From NCBI RefSeq assembly GCF_024734385.1, contig NZ_JANHAP010000004.1, forward strand, positions 62,001 through 126,000: a stretch of DNA of 64,000 nucleotides, in the 5' to 3' direction. Shown here one piece after another: positions 51,569 through 62,042 of this stretch. Under the pieces are notes generated by a model, which was given only the letters and a program-made list of their open reading frames with translations, searched no databases and was not told the DNA's origin. Source of the DNA: Dasania sp. GY-MA-18 (GTDB lineage Bacteria; Pseudomonadota; Gammaproteobacteria; Pseudomonadales; Dasaniaceae). Position 1 is the stretch's first letter, and each line of letters begins with the position of its first letter. Made by a program: the position numbers and the translations under genes.

Positions 51569-53177
51569 GTTGTGACTCTTCGCTGGTTTCTAAAGGCTTG
51601 GCTACCACCCCGTACCACACCTGATAAGTGGCTGGCAGCATGCCCTGTGGATTGCGGTATTGCTCATAAGCTGCCAACAGCGCTTTAATGCGCTGCTTGC
51701 CGGTTAAGCCCGTAGGCCTGCCGGCATTAACATTGTGCGCACCCAAGGCTTTTAGCTCGCGGGTCAGCTGATTGAGCTTGCTGTATTGCAGCTCTACCGT
51801 TTGCTCTTGCCAGTGCTGCACGGCAAAACCGGCTCGCGCAATGGCTTGTGTGACTACGGCTTGTGCTAAGAATTGATTAACATGCACATAGCTGTCCACT
51901 TGCTGCCAGGCGCTGCGTAATTCTTTTAGCGTATCGGGCCCCAAAGTGGCAAACACAAAACGGCCGCCGGGTTTTAATACCCGAAAAATTTCGGCGAATA
52001 AATCTTGCGGTGCTTCGCACCACTGTATCGCCAAGCTGGAAAAAATTATATCTACGCTGTTATCGGCCAGGGGCATAGCTTCGGCATCACCGCATAAAAA
52101 AATGGTGGACTCTAAATCTCTGTGGCCGCGAGCAAATTGCAACATGCCTTCGGCCAAATCAAAAGCCACTAATTGCTGGGGCGCTAATTGCTGCTGCAGC
52201 TTAGGTAAAAAATAACCGGTGCCGCAACCTAAATCCAGCACCCGCTCTGCGCCTGTAGTTTTGGGCAGATAGCTTAATAGCTGTTGGCCTATATCTCTTT
52301 GTAAACCTGCCACCTCATCATAAGTGGAAGCGGCCTTAGCAAAAGATTTGGCGACCGAAAGCTTGTTGCGTTTTTTTTCGCAACAACTTTCGTGGCTAAT
52401 GGCAACGGGGTGGCGCTGCATAAATGCGCTTATCGCTGCACAGCACTTTTGCGCGTCACTGACTAAGGGCACATGGCTGGCACCACTAATCACTTGCAGC
52501 TCTGTCGCCAGCGGTTCTAAATTACTGGCGCAAGCGACCGGTACCAATTGATCGTGCTCGCCTAATATGCAAAGCACTGGCTGCGGCAAATTTTTAAGTG
52601 CTGCGCGATTGTCGATGTCCACCAATAAACGCAAGGCCGCGGTTAAGCTATTAGCGCTAGGCACTTGCTCATCACTGAGCTCACGCAGTTTTTTGACCAG
52701 GTTTTTTTCATCATCACTGCCCTTGGCCTGTAATAATAAAAAGCGTTTTAAACAAGCCGCTGGCGAGCGCTCGGCCAGTTGATAAAACTGTTGAAAGATT
52801 TCATCCGCCATGGCCTGCGGCCAGCCCTCTTGCTGCACAAAAACCGCATTGCTAGCAATGCTAATCAGCCTTTGCACGCGCTGGGGAAACTGCGCCGCCA
52901 ACTGCACCGCCAACATGCCCCCCAAAGAAAATCCCAACACCGTATAGGGCGCGGGCATCAGCTGATTAAGCTGCGCCAATAATACTGGCAAGGGCTGGCT
53001 GGGTACGTCAACACTACGGCCAAAGCCCGGCAAATCTACCAAGGTAATATGATAGTTTTCATTGAGCTGCGACAGGCAGGGCTGCCACACGCTGCTGGCT
53101 ATACCCCAGCCGTGTAACAGCAATAAATGTTCAGCATCGGCCAAGCCATTGCGTGCGGCTAAGGTTTGATAATGCAT
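51561..53177 (-). CDS. bioHC: Bifunctional BioH esterase - BioC methyltransferase fusion
   Basis: 538 aa from ATG 53177, which overlaps the bioF stop in TAATG. Residues 1-258: alpha/beta hydrolase BioH with GWG oxyanion segment, nucleophile Ser84 (GFSLGG), Asp209 (GEHDQLVP) and His235 (GASHVP). Residues about 272-538: BioC, with SAM motif VLDLGCGTG (313-321), CGDAEAMPL and LFAEIFRVLKPGGRFVFATL. BioC methylates malonyl-ACP to disguise it for fatty-acid elongation and BioH removes the methyl from pimeloyl-ACP. The linker SHESCCEKKRNK is short. Such fusions are known in Saccharophagus and Teredinibacter. Confidence 0.94.
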   Translation of the reverse strand: MHYQTLAARNGLADAEHLLLLHGWGIASSVWQPCLSQLNENYHITLVDLPGFGRSVDVPSQPLPVLLAQLNQLMPAPYTVLGFSLGGMLAVQLAAQFPQRVQRLISIASNAVFVQQEGWPQAMADEIFQQFYQLAERSPAACLKRFLLLQAKGSDDEKNLVKKLRELSDEQVPSANSLTAALRLLVDIDNRAALKNLPQPVLCILGEHDQLVPVACASNLEPLATELQVISGASHVPLVSDAQKCCAAISAFMQRHPVAISHESCCEKKRNKLSVAKSFAKAASTYDEVAGLQRDIGQQLLSYLPKTTGAERVLDLGCGTGYFLPKLQQQLAPQQLVAFDLAEGMLQFARGHRDLESTIFLCGDAEAMPLADNSVDIIFSSLAIQWCEAPQDLFAEIFRVLKPGGRFVFATLGPDTLKELRSAWQQVDSYVHVNQFLAQAVVTQAIARAGFAVQHWQEQTVELQYSKLNQLTRELKALGAHNVNAGRPTGLTGKQRIKALLAAYEQYRNPQGMLPATYQVWYGVVAKPLETSEESQHG

Positions 53178-54346
53178 TAGCACAACTCGGCCATGATTTG
53201 GGCCAAGGCCACTACTAAGTCGTTGATATGCTGCTCGCTATGATCGGCTGTTAGCGTAATACGTAAACGGGCCGTATTATTGGGTACTGTCGGCGGCCGT
53301 ATCGCCCCCACCATAAAACCTTGCGCCGCCAGCGCTTGGCTAATGGCCAAGGCTTTGGCACTGTCGCCTATTAACAAGGGCTGTATAGCGGTGTCCGAAG
53401 GCATTAAAGCGATGCCTTGGGCCTGCGCTTGCTGTTTAAAATGGCCGATTAAATGCTGTAGTTTTTGCCTGCGCGCACGGTCATCACGTATAACCGCCAA
53501 GCTGGCTAGGGAGGCTGCCGCTACCGCTGGTGGCAAGGCGGTGGTATAAATATAAGGGCGGGCAAATTGAATCAAAGTTTCTATTAACACTTCACTGCCC
53601 GCGACAAAGGCGCCGAAGCTACCGGCCGCTTTGCCCAGTGTTGCCATTAAAATAGGCAGCTGTTGTTGATCTAGCTGAAAGTGTTCAGCGCAACCTGCGC
53701 CCTGCTCGCCCAACACACCAAAACCGTGGGCATCGTCCACCATTAGCCAGGCATTTTGTTGCTGCGCTAAAGCCGCTAACTCGGTAAGCGGTGCGCAGTC
53801 ACCGTCCATACTAAACACGCCGTCTACCACTATAAGCTTTCTTGTGGCAGTGCTGGCGCTAAGTTTTTTCGCTAGGCTGGCCACATCATTGTGCAAAAAG
53901 CGTTGAAATTTAGCGCCGGATAATAAACCGCCATCTAATAGCGAGGCGTGATTTAATTTATCTTCAAACACCGCATCTTGCTTGCCCACTAAGGCATTAA
54001 TAATACCCAGGTTGGCCATATAGCCGGTGGAAAACAGCAACACTCTATCGCGGCCGGTAAAGGCGGCCAGCTCTTCTTCTAACTGATGATGCAAACGGCT
54101 GTGGCCACATACTAGATGCGAGCCGCCACTACCTACCCCATAGTCATTAGCAGCTTGCTGAAAAGCCGCAATCACTTGCGGGTGATTGGCCAAGCCCAGG
54201 TAATCATTGCTGCAAAAATTGTGATAATTTTTACCATCCACGCACACGCGCGCGCCCTGTGCGCTTTCTAACAGGGGGCGTGATCGGTACAGGTGCTGCT
54301 GCTTGCGCTGGGTAAGCGCAGCAGCGAGGGAATCTAGCGGGCTCAT
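53177..54346 (-). CDS. bioF: 8-amino-7-oxononanoate synthase
   Basis: 389 aa PLP enzyme condensing pimeloyl-ACP/CoA with alanine. [63 protein letters not shown] and the PLP-lysine segment [13 protein letters not shown] are all present. Second gene of the biotin operon, 26 bases after bioB. Confidence 0.96.
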   Translation of the reverse strand: MSPLDSLAAALTQRKQQHLYRSRPLLESAQGARVCVDGKNYHNFCSNDYLGLANHPQVIAAFQQAANDYGVGSGGSHLVCGHSRLHHQLEEELAAFTGRDRVLLFSTGYMANLGIINALVGKQDAVFEDKLNHASLLDGGLLSGAKFQRFLHNDVASLAKKLSASTATRKLIVVDGVFSMDGDCAPLTELAALAQQQNAWLMVDDAHGFGVLGEQGAGCAEHFQLDQQQLPILMATLGKAAGSFGAFVAGSEVLIETLIQFARPYIYTTALPPAVAAASLASLAVIRDDRARRQKLQHLIGHFKQQAQAQGIALMPSDTAIQPLLIGDSAKALAISQALAAQGFMVGAIRPPTVPNNTARLRITLTADHSEQHINDLVVALAQIMAELC

Positions 54347-54372
54347 TGCGAGAGGCTAAAACGGCCAGCGGT

Positions 54373-55416
54373 TTACGCGCTGGCGTCGTAGAAGAACTTA
54401 TCGTTAGTGGCCTTTTCTACATCTTCTAGCAAACGGCCTTCTAACTCATCATCGCAGTGCTGGCCGTCTCTGTCTTCGGGCTTAATACCTAAACGATCAA
54501 ACAACTGTAAGTCTTTGTTGGCTTCGGGATTGGGAGTGGTTAATAATTTTTCGCCGTAGAAAATAGAGTTAGCACCGGCAAAGTAGGCCAAGGCATGCAT
54601 CTCTTGGTTCATGGCTTCGCGGCCCGCCGATAAGCGCACATGAGATTTGGGCATTAAGATACGCGCGACTGCGATGGTGCGTATAAAATCAAAATTATCC
54701 AAATCTTCTAAATCGGCAAAAGGGGTACCCTCAACTTTGACCAACATATTGACCGGCACCGACTCGGGGTGCACAGGCAAGTTGGCTAATTGTATTAATA
54801 AACCGGCGCGATCTTTGGCCGACTCACCCATGCCCACTATGCCGCCGCTGCACACTTTCATGCCGGCATCGCGCACATTGGCCAGGGTATTTAAACGGTC
54901 GGAGTAAGTGCGGGTAGTAATAACATCGCCGTAGTATTCGGGCGAGGTGTCTAGGTTGTGGTTGTAATAATCTAAGCCCGCTTCTGATAGCTCCTGTGCT
55001 TGATCGGAACTTAGCATACCCAAAGTCATGCAGGTTTCTAGGCCCATGGCCTTCACTTCTTTAACCATGGCGGTGACATAGGGCATGTCTTTTTTCTTGG
55101 GCGAACGCCAGGCCGCACCCATGCAAAAACGGGTAGCGCCGGTGGCTTTAGCGGCGCGAGCTTCGTTGATGACTTTTTCTATTTCCATCAACTTTTCTTT
55201 TTCTAGGCCGGTATCGTAGCGGTTGCTCTGCGGGCAGTACTTGCAGTCTTCGGGGCAGGCACCGGTTTTAATCGATAACAGGGTGCTGACCTGCACTTGG
55301 TTGGGGTCGAAGTTCTCGCGGTGTACGGTTTGCGCCTTAAACAACAAGTCGTTAAAGGGTAGGTCAAATAGGGCCTGTACTTCCGCTAGGCTCCAATCAT
55401 GGCGTAATTCGGTCAT
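54373..55416 (-). CDS. bioB: Biotin synthase
   Basis: 347 aa radical-SAM enzyme inserting sulfur into dethiobiotin. 4Fe-4S cysteines Cys54, Cys58 and Cys61 in [13 protein letters not shown]; further cluster ligands in RFCMGAAWR and GLETCMTLG; Arg in [12 protein letters not shown]. First gene of the operon. I found no convincing BirA-type palindrome in the 185-base region before it. Confidence 0.97.
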   Translation of the reverse strand: MTELRHDWSLAEVQALFDLPFNDLLFKAQTVHRENFDPNQVQVSTLLSIKTGACPEDCKYCPQSNRYDTGLEKEKLMEIEKVINEARAAKATGATRFCMGAAWRSPKKKDMPYVTAMVKEVKAMGLETCMTLGMLSSDQAQELSEAGLDYYNHNLDTSPEYYGDVITTRTYSDRLNTLANVRDAGMKVCSGGIVGMGESAKDRAGLLIQLANLPVHPESVPVNMLVKVEGTPFADLEDLDNFDFIRTIAVARILMPKSHVRLSAGREAMNQEMHALAYFAGANSIFYGEKLLTTPNPEANKDLQLFDRLGIKPEDRDGQHCDDELEGRLLEDVEKATNDKFFYDASA

Positions 55417-55601
55417 GTTTATACTCGCAGGTTATTCCAACGTATCAACGCTATGGGTAAGATACTGGCCTATAGCGGTTATCTAATTATCTCTACTTAA
55501 TAATCTCTTACTTATTAAATGCGCCTAGGGCATGCTCATCTAGGATACAGAGCCGCCTATCATAAGCATTCATCTAAAGCTGTCAACCTGAAAGGACTCT
55601 C

Positions 55602-56324
55602 ATGGTTAACAAGTTATTTGCCCGTACGCTCGCCTTTATTAGCCCCCAGCACTGCATACTTTGCGACCAACACTGCCCAGGGCCGCTGGACTTATGTGCC
55701 CCCTGCCAGGCTGAGCTGCCCTATTTGCAAGCACCACTCTGCCAGCACTGCGCCTTGCCACTGGCTAATGAGGGCGAACTAAGCTGTGCCAGATGCCTAA
55801 AAAAGCTCCCTAGTTTCAGCACCTTAGTCGCAGGCTGGCGCTACCAGCATCCCATAGATGAGCTAATAACCGGCTTTAAATATCAAACCAAGCTTAGCCA
55901 CGGCAGGGTGCTGGGCCAGCTATTGGGCGCGCGCATACGCCAGCTTTACGGCCATAGCCCACAGCCCGGCTTGCTAATACCCACTCCGCTGCACTGGCGG
56001 CGCTGGTGGCAGCGCGGCTATAACCAAAGCGAGCTTTTGGCACAACAGCTGAGCAAGCAGCTAAACATCCCCATACACCGTGGCCTGCGCAGGCAGTTGC
56101 ACACCCCCAAGCAGCAGGGGCTGAATGCGGCGCAGCGCCAGCGCAATTTAAAACATGCTTTTAAGGTCAACAAGCAGCAAACGCTACTGGGCCAGTGTGT
56201 AGCCGTAGTCGATGATGTGGTCACCACCACAGCCACCGCCGAGGCCATGAGCCGCTGCCTGTTAGCCGCCGGTGCTGCCGAGGTGCATATCTGGTGCTTG
56301 GCGCGCACGCCCATAGATTTGTAA
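55602..56324 (+). CDS. comF: ComF-family phosphoribosyltransferase-like protein
   Basis: 240 aa. N-terminal zinc-finger-like cysteines (CILCDQHC, CAPC, CQHCALP, CARC), then a phosphoribosyltransferase domain with PRPP loop VAVVDDVVTTTATAEAMSRC. AAGGA ribosome site at good spacing. ComF/GntX proteins support DNA uptake or carbon-source functions in different bacteria; which applies here is not visible. Adjacent and divergent to bioB, as is common in gammaproteobacteria. Confidence 0.92.
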   Translation: MVNKLFARTLAFISPQHCILCDQHCPGPLDLCAPCQAELPYLQAPLCQHCALPLANEGELSCARCLKKLPSFSTLVAGWRYQHPIDELITGFKYQTKLSHGRVLGQLLGARIRQLYGHSPQPGLLIPTPLHWRRWWQRGYNQSELLAQQLSKQLNIPIHRGLRRQLHTPKQQGLNAAQRQRNLKHAFKVNKQQTLLGQCVAVVDDVVTTTATAEAMSRCLLAAGAAEVHIWCLARTPIDL

Positions 56325-56406
56325 GCCATGGGCCGCGATTAGCGGTGTATAGGCGGGGTAACTTTAGTATCATCGCTAGCCTCCTAAGCCACAGCAATAA
56401 CACCGT

Positions 56407-57156
56407 ATGCGCTTAATTTTATTATTCATAGGCTGCCTGCTGGCCAGCCATAGCTGGTCGGGCAGCGCTCATATTGCGGTAGCAGCTAACTTTAAGCTCA
56501 CACTAGAGCTGTTACAGCAGCGCTTTCAAGAAGTTAGCGAGCACCAACTTATTATCAGCGGCGCGTCTACCGGGGTGCTGTTTAATCAAATCACCCACGG
56601 CGCCCCCTACCATGTTTTATTGGCCGCTGATGAGCTGCACCCGCACAAGCTAGTACAACAGGGTTATGGCCTAGCGGCTAGCCGCTACACCTACGCACTG
56701 GGGCAATTGGTATTAGCCAGCCGCAGCACCGCGCTGGCTACGGCTGATGAGCACTTTATTCGCCAACAGCTTAGCCAGGCCCAAACCATAGCTATCGCCA
56801 ACCCCAAGATCGCCCCCTACGGGCTGGCGGCGCAGCAAAGCCTTAGCCACTTACAACTGTGGCAGCCACTGCAGGGGCGATTAGTCAGGGGCAATAATAT
56901 TAGCCAGGCGCAGCAATTTTTAATGACTGGCAATGTGGATTGGGCCTTTATCCCCCTTTCGCCTCTGCTGGCTGAACAGGGTATAAGTTACTGGCCCATA
57001 CCCGCCCATTGGTATCAAGCCATACGGCAGCAGGCAATACTGTTACAATCGGGGCAAAATAATTCGGCCGCCTTAGCCTTTATGGCCTTTTTACAATCCG
57101 ACGACGCGCTAGCCATTATTGCCCAACAGGGCTACCGGCTACCTGAGCGACCCTAA
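56407..57156 (+). CDS. modA: Molybdate ABC transporter, substrate-binding protein
   Basis: 249 aa. Signal peptide (MRLILLFIGCLLASHSWS), then HIAVAANFKLTLELLQQRF, ISGASTGVLFNQITHGAPYH and VLLAADELHP, the ModA oxyanion-binding segments. Periplasmic receptor for molybdate or tungstate. First gene of a modABC operon; the stop is three bases from modB. Confidence 0.93.
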   Translation: MRLILLFIGCLLASHSWSGSAHIAVAANFKLTLELLQQRFQEVSEHQLIISGASTGVLFNQITHGAPYHVLLAADELHPHKLVQQGYGLAASRYTYALGQLVLASRSTALATADEHFIRQQLSQAQTIAIANPKIAPYGLAAQQSLSHLQLWQPLQGRLVRGNNISQAQQFLMTGNVDWAFIPLSPLLAEQGISYWPIPAHWYQAIRQQAILLQSGQNNSAALAFMAFLQSDDALAIIAQQGYRLPERP

Positions 57157-57159
57157 TTT

Positions 57160-57849
57160 ATGCTGCACGCCCATGACATCGCCGCCATAGTCCTCACCCT
57201 GCAGCTAGCCGCAGTGAGCACGGTGATTTTATTAATCCTAGGCACGCCTTTGGCCTGGTGGCTGGCCCACAGCCACAACCGAGCAAAACCATTGTTTGAG
57301 GCTATAGTGGCCCTGCCCTTAGTGCTGCCACCCACGGTTTTGGGTTTTTATTTGCTGCTGGCCTTTGCCCCCGACAGCCCTTTTGGCCAGCTGTGGCTGT
57401 CGGCTACCGGTCACTCACTAGCCTTTAGCTTTAGCGCCCTGGTAATAGGCTCGGTACTGTATTCGCTGCCCTTTGTGGTGCAGCCCCTGCAAGCCAGCTT
57501 TGAGCAATTGCCGGTTAAACTATTAGAAGCCGCCAGCACCCTGGGGGCCGATTTTAAAGACCGCTTTTTCAGCATCGTACTGCCCCTGTCGCGGCGCAGT
57601 TTTATTACCGCCGCCAGCTTGGGCTTTGCCCATACTGTGGGGGAGTTTGGCATAGTGCTGATGATCGGCGGCAATATACCCGGTAAAACCCAGGTGCTGT
57701 CTATCGCCCTGTTCGACCGGGTAGAGAGCCTGCAATTCCAACAGGCCCATATACTAGCCGCGGGGCTAGTAGTGTTTTCGCTGCTGCTATTAACGGTGGT
57801 TTACCGCATTAATAAACCCACAGTGCTAACGGCGGCGCGGCAATCATGA
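57160..57849 (+). CDS. modB: Molybdate ABC transporter, permease
   Basis: 229 aa with about five or six membrane helices. Contains LPLVLPPTVLGFYLLLAFAP and the EAA-like cytoplasmic loop region EAASTLGADFKDRFFSIVLP followed by GFAHTVGEFGIVLMIGGNIP, typical of ModB. The stop overlaps the modC start in ATGA. Confidence 0.94.
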   Translation: MLHAHDIAAIVLTLQLAAVSTVILLILGTPLAWWLAHSHNRAKPLFEAIVALPLVLPPTVLGFYLLLAFAPDSPFGQLWLSATGHSLAFSFSALVIGSVLYSLPFVVQPLQASFEQLPVKLLEAASTLGADFKDRFFSIVLPLSRRSFITAASLGFAHTVGEFGIVLMIGGNIPGKTQVLSIALFDRVESLQFQQAHILAAGLVVFSLLLLTVVYRINKPTVLTAARQS

Positions 57850-58946
57850 GTTTAGCCTTAGCTTTTAGCTTACAGCGCGATCGCCTGCAGCTACAGATCA
57901 ATGCTGAGCTAGCCAATAGCGGCGTCACCGCGCTGTATGGCGATAGCGGTGCAGGCAAAACCTCGCTGCTGCGCTGCATAGCCGGGCTGGAGCAAAACGC
58001 CCAAGGCCGTATTAGTTTTAACGGCCACACGTGGCAGGATGAGCAGACCTTTACCCCCAGCCACCAGCGCCATATAGGCTATGTGTTTCAAGATGCGCGG
58101 CTGTTTCCCCACCTCAGCGTGCTGGGGAATTTACAGTACGCCTATCAACGTAGGCACAACAATGGCCAGCTGTTTAGCCTGCCGCAGGTATGTGACTTTT
58201 TAAAACTACAGCCCCTGCTCTCGCAAAATCCCAATACTTTATCAGGGGGCGAACAGCAGCGGGTGGCAATTGCCAGAGCTCTGCTCAGCCAGCCGCAATT
58301 ACTATTAATGGACGAGCCGCTGTCAGCCTTGGACCAATCTAGCCGCGACGAGGTGCTGGCGGTGTTAGAGCAACTGCCGCAGCAAATCAATATACCGGTG
58401 ATTTATGTCAGCCATAATATGGATGAGGTTAGCCGCCTAGCCGATCAGCTCTGCCTGCTGGAGCAGGGTAAAATTATTGCTCAGGGGCCGCTGTTAGATT
58501 TATGCCATCGTCTGGATTTAACACTCAATCAACAAGAGCAAGCGGCCAGTTTATTACAGGGCCAAATCACAGACCGGGACAGCAAATATCAATTGGCCGA
58601 ATTCGCCCTTAACAGCTCAACTGAAAGCTCGACAGCCTCACTTTACTTGCACTGCGAACACGCCCTAGGCGAGCAATTGCGTTTACGCATACCGGCGCGG
58701 GATGTCAGCATTAGCCTCAGCCATCAACAAGACAGCAGCATACTCAATATTTTACCGGCTCAGGTGGTAGAGCTTATGCACCCCGCAGGGGCGGCTCACG
58801 CCATGGTTAAACTATTAGTGGGCGAGCAATACCTGCTGGCCAGAATTACCTATAAATCACTAGCACAATTACAACTCAGCCTAGGCCAAACTGTTTACGC
58901 ACAAATAAAAAGCGTGGCCCTACTCAACAAAGCTTTGGACTATTAA
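57846..58946 (+). CDS. modC: Molybdate ABC transporter, ATPase
   Basis: 366 aa. Walker A GDSGAGKTS (32-40), signature LSGGEQQRVAIARAL, Walker B LLLMDEPLSALD, and a C-terminal TOBE/MOP-like domain from about 285 (IPARDVSISLSHQQDSSILN). Drives molybdate import. It directly abuts the srkA start (TAAATG), so that gene may be read from the same transcript. Confidence 0.95.
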   Translation: MSLALAFSLQRDRLQLQINAELANSGVTALYGDSGAGKTSLLRCIAGLEQNAQGRISFNGHTWQDEQTFTPSHQRHIGYVFQDARLFPHLSVLGNLQYAYQRRHNNGQLFSLPQVCDFLKLQPLLSQNPNTLSGGEQQRVAIARALLSQPQLLLMDEPLSALDQSSRDEVLAVLEQLPQQINIPVIYVSHNMDEVSRLADQLCLLEQGKIIAQGPLLDLCHRLDLTLNQQEQAASLLQGQITDRDSKYQLAEFALNSSTESSTASLYLHCEHALGEQLRLRIPARDVSISLSHQQDSSILNILPAQVVELMHPAGAAHAMVKLLVGEQYLLARITYKSLAQLQLSLGQTVYAQIKSVALLNKALDY

Positions 58947-59939
58947 ATGGCCGACCATGACGAACAACTACATCCCTACCAAAAACTCACCCCCGAGTTA
59001 GTGCTGGATGCCATAGAAAGCACAGGACTAATCACCGACCTGCGCATCTACCCTCTTAACAGCTATGAAAACCGTGTTTACCAAATCGGCATAGAGGAAG
59101 GCGAACCCATCATCGCCAAATTTTATCGCCCCGAGCGCTGGAGCGATGCGCAAATTTTAGAGGAGCATCAATTTGCCCAGCAGCTAGTGGAGGCCGATGT
59201 TCCCGTCATCGCGCCGCAGCAAAACAGCGCCGGTGAAACCTTGTTAGAGTTTCAAGGCTTTAAATTTTCACTGTACGAGCGCCGCGGCGGTCGCGCCCCT
59301 GACTTAGGCGATTTAGACAGCCTGCATATGCTGGGCAGGCTGGTAGCGCGCATACACGCCGTAGGTGCTACCCAAGACTTTCAGCATCGCCCCCACTTAG
59401 ACATAGATAGCTTCGGCACTCAGAGCTATCAATTTATTAGTGAAAATTTTATCCCCATGGAGCTGGCCACCGCCTACAACAGCCTGTGCGAAGATTTATT
59501 AAAAGCCATTAAAGAATTATTCTCGCAAGTGCCCTACACCCCCATACGCACCCACGGCGACTGCCATGCGGGCAATATCTTATGGCGCGATGACAGCCCA
59601 CACTTTGTAGATTTGGACGATGCCCGCATGGCCCCGGCCATACAAGATATATGGATGTTTTTATCTGGCGACAGGCAGCAACAAACCGCGCAGCTGTCAG
59701 AATTAGCCGATGGCTATAATGAGTTTTATGATTTTGACCCGCGCCAGCTGCCCCTGGCCGAAGCCCTGCGCAGCTTGCGCATTATGCATTACAGCGCTTG
59801 GCTGGCGCGACGTTGGCAAGACCCTGCCTTCCCCCATAACTTCCCCTGGTTTAATTCTTTGCGCTATTGGTCGGATCATGTATTAGAATTACGGGAACAA
59901 TGGGCCCTGCTCAACGAACCACCACTACAAGTCTTTTAA
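58947..59939 (+). CDS. srkA: Stress response Ser/Thr protein kinase SrkA (YihE)
   Basis: 330 aa APH/ChoK-like kinase. Motifs: NSYENRVYQIGIEEGEP (nucleotide loop), IAKFYRPERWSDAQILEEH (Lys/Glu), IRTHGDCHAGNILW (catalytic Asp near 202) and HFVDLDDARMAPAIQDIWMF (metal Asp). SrkA protects against envelope stress in E. coli, and is often followed by dsbA there, which is absent here. Confidence 0.94.
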   Translation: MADHDEQLHPYQKLTPELVLDAIESTGLITDLRIYPLNSYENRVYQIGIEEGEPIIAKFYRPERWSDAQILEEHQFAQQLVEADVPVIAPQQNSAGETLLEFQGFKFSLYERRGGRAPDLGDLDSLHMLGRLVARIHAVGATQDFQHRPHLDIDSFGTQSYQFISENFIPMELATAYNSLCEDLLKAIKELFSQVPYTPIRTHGDCHAGNILWRDDSPHFVDLDDARMAPAIQDIWMFLSGDRQQQTAQLSELADGYNEFYDFDPRQLPLAEALRSLRIMHYSAWLARRWQDPAFPHNFPWFNSLRYWSDHVLELREQWALLNEPPLQVF

Positions 59940-59966
59940 ACGGCTCACTGCAGCACAGGTTTTAAT

Positions 59967-61259
59967 GTGAAAAAATTTTTACTGTTATTACTATTTCTTT
60001 TTTTAGTTTTGCTATCACTGCCCCTAATAGGCTGGTGGATGAGTTTGCAGGCGCAGCCCAGTGTTAGCTTTGCCAGTGATCAATACTCAGGGCAAGAGCT
60101 AGGCCGCATACATCAATTTATCCAGCAGAGTGAATCTACCCCTACCCATAAGCGAGTGGAATTTAGCGAGCAGGATTTAAATGAACTGCTTAGGCACAGC
60201 AGCCAACAATTTAAAAAACATCTGGGTTTTACTGGCCACGTTAAGCTGCACCCCCAACGCAGCGAATTACTACTGAGTATTAACACCCACCTGCCTCTGC
60301 GCCCCTACCTCAATCTACGCATAGACTTTAATACCCAGGGCAAAAATCTTATTTTATTAGGCGGCCAAATAGGCAGCATAGAACTGCCCCAGCAAAGCGT
60401 AGAATTACTGGTCAATATGACTATGCCCTATGCCCAGCAGCATCCACAATACACTAGCGGCAGCCAGCTATGGCAAACCATAGAAGCCATCACTATTAGC
60501 GAAAAACATGTCGCTATAGATTTTAATATCGATGAAAAAGTACAAGCGCAATTACAGCACCAACAATTAGAATTATTTATAGGCAAAACCGCATTGCAAC
60601 GGCTGCCCTTTTATCAACAAGCTATAGAGCAACAATTTGCCAATCGTTTAGGCCAGCGCATTAAGCTTTATGAAGTTATGCACGCCATGTTTAACTTAGC
60701 GCTAAGCCAACCCCAAGCCAATACGATTGACGATAGTATTGCCGACAATAAGGCCATCTTATTAGCGCTATTTTTACACACTGCCGACCGTGAAGATTTT
60801 GAGTTACTGAATCTCAAGCAACACGTTAACCTGCCCCAGCGCCCCATAGAGCTAACCATAGAGCGACGCAAAGATTTAGCCACTCACTTTTTAAGTACCG
60901 CGGTTATTACTCTGTTTGCTAACAGCTCTATCGCCGACGCTATAGGTTTGTATAAAGAGTTACAGGACCAAAATGGCTATAGCGGCTTTTCCGTTTCTGA
61001 TTTAATCGCCGACCGCGCTGGCAGTTTATTTGCCAGCCAATTAATCGACCCGCAACGAGCACAAGCACTGCAAAAAGCCATAGCCCTGAGCCAGCAAGAG
61101 CACGACTTTTTTCCGGTCACTTATCCGCTGGCCTCACAGCTGGAGCAGCAGCTGCACAACCACTCGGGTAACCAACAAGCCATGCTGGCGCATATAGAGC
61201 AGCAAATAGACCAGCACGCCCGCAGCGTCGCCATTTACCAATCCGCCACCCTACCCTAA
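59967..61259 (+). CDS. Membrane-anchored protein of unknown function
   Basis: 430 aa, GTG start. N-terminal membrane anchor or uncleaved signal (LLLLLFLFLVLLSLPLIGWW), then a mixed periplasmic domain to about residue 225 (VEFSEQDLNELLRHSSQQF) and a helical C-terminal part with many Gln residues. No known family recognised. It follows srkA by 27 bases and precedes the TrmB-like gene by 11, so the three are probably cotranscribed. Confidence 0.72.
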   Translation: MKKFLLLLLFLFLVLLSLPLIGWWMSLQAQPSVSFASDQYSGQELGRIHQFIQQSESTPTHKRVEFSEQDLNELLRHSSQQFKKHLGFTGHVKLHPQRSELLLSINTHLPLRPYLNLRIDFNTQGKNLILLGGQIGSIELPQQSVELLVNMTMPYAQQHPQYTSGSQLWQTIEAITISEKHVAIDFNIDEKVQAQLQHQQLELFIGKTALQRLPFYQQAIEQQFANRLGQRIKLYEVMHAMFNLALSQPQANTIDDSIADNKAILLALFLHTADREDFELLNLKQHVNLPQRPIELTIERRKDLATHFLSTAVITLFANSSIADAIGLYKELQDQNGYSGFSVSDLIADRAGSLFASQLIDPQRAQALQKAIALSQQEHDFFPVTYPLASQLEQQLHNHSGNQQAMLAHIEQQIDQHARSVAIYQSATLP

Positions 61260-61270
61260 GCGAATCATTT

Positions 61271-61951
61271 GTGAGTTCAGAAATCATTAGCAACGCCAAG
61301 CCCGTGATCAGCAACCAAAACGGCCCCCACGAGCAAATCCCCCACTTGGTCGCCCGCCACTTGGCCGCGCCCTTTCGCAAGCCCTACCCGGACTTCAGCC
61401 TGCACGCCTTTGAAGAAGCCAATAACTGGCTGCAGCAATTTAACCGCCCGATTATTTTTGACTCCTACTGCGGCGTAGGCGAAAGCACAGTAGCACTAGC
61501 CAAGCTGCACCCCGAAGCCAGCGTAATAGGGCTGGATAAATCCCTGCACAGGCTCAATAAACACGACGAGCACTACCGCGCCAGCGGCGTGGATAACTAT
61601 TACTTATTGCGTGCCGATGTCGATGATTTTTGGCGTTTAGCGGTGGATGCCCAGTGGCAACTCAGCCACCACTATTTGCTATACCCCAACCCCTGGCCCA
61701 AATCTGCTCATATCAAGCGGCGCTGCCATGGCTCACCACTGTTTAGCAGCTTGCTAGCCTTAGGTGGCCGCATAGAGCTGCGCAGCAACTGGCCGCTGTA
61801 TGTAGAAGAGTTTGCCTGGGCATTAAGCTTGGCGGGCCACCCCGCCAGCGCGCAGGCCTTTGTACCCGACCCAGTGATCACCCCCTTTGAACGCAAATAT
61901 TTAGCGGCCCAGCAAACACTTTATCACTGTATTTATAGCCTCAAGCGCTAG
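61271..61951 (+). CDS. TrmB-like tRNA (guanine-N7) methyltransferase
   Basis: 226 aa, GTG start. SAM motif region FDSYCGVGESTVALAKLHPE, VIGLDKSLHRLNKH, and the TrmB signature YPNPWPKSAHIKRRCHG with RIELRSNWPLYVEEFAWAL. It should methylate a guanine in tRNA, probably G46. The SAM loop and N-terminus differ from canonical TrmB, so this may be the divergent paralogue some gammaproteobacteria carry beside a second TrmB. Confidence 0.85.
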   Translation: MSSEIISNAKPVISNQNGPHEQIPHLVARHLAAPFRKPYPDFSLHAFEEANNWLQQFNRPIIFDSYCGVGESTVALAKLHPEASVIGLDKSLHRLNKHDEHYRASGVDNYYLLRADVDDFWRLAVDAQWQLSHHYLLYPNPWPKSAHIKRRCHGSPLFSSLLALGGRIELRSNWPLYVEEFAWALSLAGHPASAQAFVPDPVITPFERKYLAAQQTLYHCIYSLKR

Positions 61952-62042
61952 CTAGGCTACGCTTAGGTATAAATACCTAGTTTATCCAGCAGCAATACCC
62001 CCTAGTATGACTGCTTGATCGCGTAATACAGCCATAACAATA

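Noticed and set aside
55417-55601. BirA operator before bioB
   Set aside because: No recognisable TTGTAAACC-type palindrome in the region between bioB and comF.
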